Assembly (NCBI GenBank): GCA_013204125.1
Contig: JABMOP010000229.1
Location: 1-5,332 of the forward strand
Direction of reading: 5' to 3'
Source of the DNA: Rhodospirillales bacterium
GTDB lineage: Bacteria > Pseudomonadota > Alphaproteobacteria > Rhodospirillales > UBA2165
DNA: 5,332 nucleotides
Below the pieces are notes generated by a model that worked only from the letters and a program-made list of their open reading frames with translations, was not told where the DNA came from and made no database searches. A program made the position numbers and the translations under genes. Numbering within the stretch: position 1 is the stretch's first letter; every line of letters starts with the position of its first letter. Shown here piece after piece: positions 4,891-5,332 of this stretch.

Positions 4891-5332
4891 ATGAGCGACG
4901 TTACGGAATATGACTACATCATTGTCGGCGCCGGTTCGGCGGGCTGCGTGCTGGCCAACCGGTTAAGCGCCGATCCAAGCAACAAGGTTTTATTGCTGGA
5001 AGCCGGCAGGCGCGACCGTCATTTCTTTTTCCCCATTCCCCTGGCGATGCGTTTCGTGTCGCGCAATCCCAAAAATTTGTGGGGCTATAAGACCGAGCCC
5101 GAACCCAATTGCAACAACCGGGAAATTCCGATGCCGCGCGGCAAAGTGCTGGGCGGATCCTCCTCGATCAACGCCATGATCTATGCGCGCGGCCATCCCC
5201 AGGATTACGACCAATGGCGCCAATCGGGGCTCACCGGCTGGGGCTATGACGATGTTCTGCCCTATTTCAAGCGCTCCGAAGGCAGTTGGCGCGGCGGCGG
5301 GCAATACCATGGCGGCGACGGCGAATTGAAAG
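4891..5332 (+). CDS. GMC-family FAD-dependent oxidoreductase (choline/alcohol dehydrogenase-like), 5' part
   Basis: Glucose-methanol-choline oxidoreductase, a flavoenzyme that oxidises primary or secondary alcohols. The gene leaves the window after 147 complete codons; family members are usually 530-560 residues, so about a quarter is visible and the catalytic His pair is not. Seen: FAD-binding loop YIIVGAGSAGCVLANRL (9-25); second nucleotide motif VLLLEAG (33-39); the GMC signature MPRGKVLGGSSSINAMIYARG (from residue 81); and the typical DYDQWRQSGLTGWGYDDVLPYFKRSE segment ending near residue 130. It starts 23 bp after the dioxygenase stop, with AGGGGG 6 bases before the ATG, and so is probably in the same operon. 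In this context it could oxidise an alcohol side chain of an aromatic substrate before or after ring cleavage, which is inference. The family call is secure, the specific substrate unknown. Confidence 0.94.
   Translation, partial: MSDVTEYDYIIVGAGSAGCVLANRLSADPSNKVLLLEAGRRDRHFFFPIPLAMRFVSRNPKNLWGYKTEPEPNCNNREIPMPRGKVLGGSSSINAMIYARGHPQDYDQWRQSGLTGWGYDDVLPYFKRSEGSWRGGGQYHGGDGELK

Noticed and set aside
1..5332. Mobile element, phage, CRISPR or defence system
   Set aside because: No transposase, integrase, spaced repeats or defence-type domains appear. All well-supported genes are metabolic, transport or methyltransferase families.

Overview
The window looks like chromosomal DNA of an uncultured or little-studied alphaproteobacterium. 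This is inferred from the moderately high GC, alphaproteobacterial-style codon use, dense packing of catabolic genes, and the protein families present. No RNA gene, insertion sequence, CRISPR array or phage gene was seen. The gene set is a catabolic/transport neighbourhood centred on a class III (LigAB-type) extradiol ring-cleavage dioxygenase.

Layout. Positions 1-696 (minus) hold the N-terminal 232 residues of a DppB/OppB-type peptide/nickel-class ABC permease that runs off the left edge. A roughly 210-bp divergent intergenic region (697-906) carries a plausible minus-strand promoter and an 11-bp tandem repeat. Positions 907-1785 (plus) encode a 6-phosphogluconate/3-hydroxyisobutyrate-dehydrogenase-like NAD(P) oxidoreductase of the DUF1932 type. 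It overlaps by 8 bp an FkbM-family SAM methyltransferase (1778-2587), whose 3' half is clearly more AT-rich than its surroundings. Converging on it is a fumarylacetoacetate hydrolase (FAH) family enzyme (2617-3498, minus).

A compact divergent region (3499-3578) separates the FAH gene from a plus-strand operon. The operon comprises a 13-codon mini-ORF with a near-ideal Shine-Dalgarno (3579-3620), a LigA-like small subunit (3633-3947), a LigB-like catalytic subunit (4022-4867), and a GMC-family FAD oxidoreductase (4891 to the right edge, 147 residues visible).

How the genes may work together (inference). A permease imports a substrate. The GMC enzyme and/or the DUF1932 dehydrogenase oxidise an alcohol group. 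The LigAB pair opens a catecholic ring. The FAH-family enzyme hydrolyses, isomerises or decarboxylates the keto-acid product. The canonical protocatechuate 4,5-cleavage genes ligC, ligI, ligJ and ligK are not in view, so the substrate is unknown and this may be an undescribed aromatic pathway. The most unusual sequence-level features are the mini-ORF whose stop codon abuts the ligA-like ribosome-binding site, the nested stem-loops between the ligA-like and ligB-like genes, and a perfect 10-bp palindrome in the spacer of the putative operon promoter.
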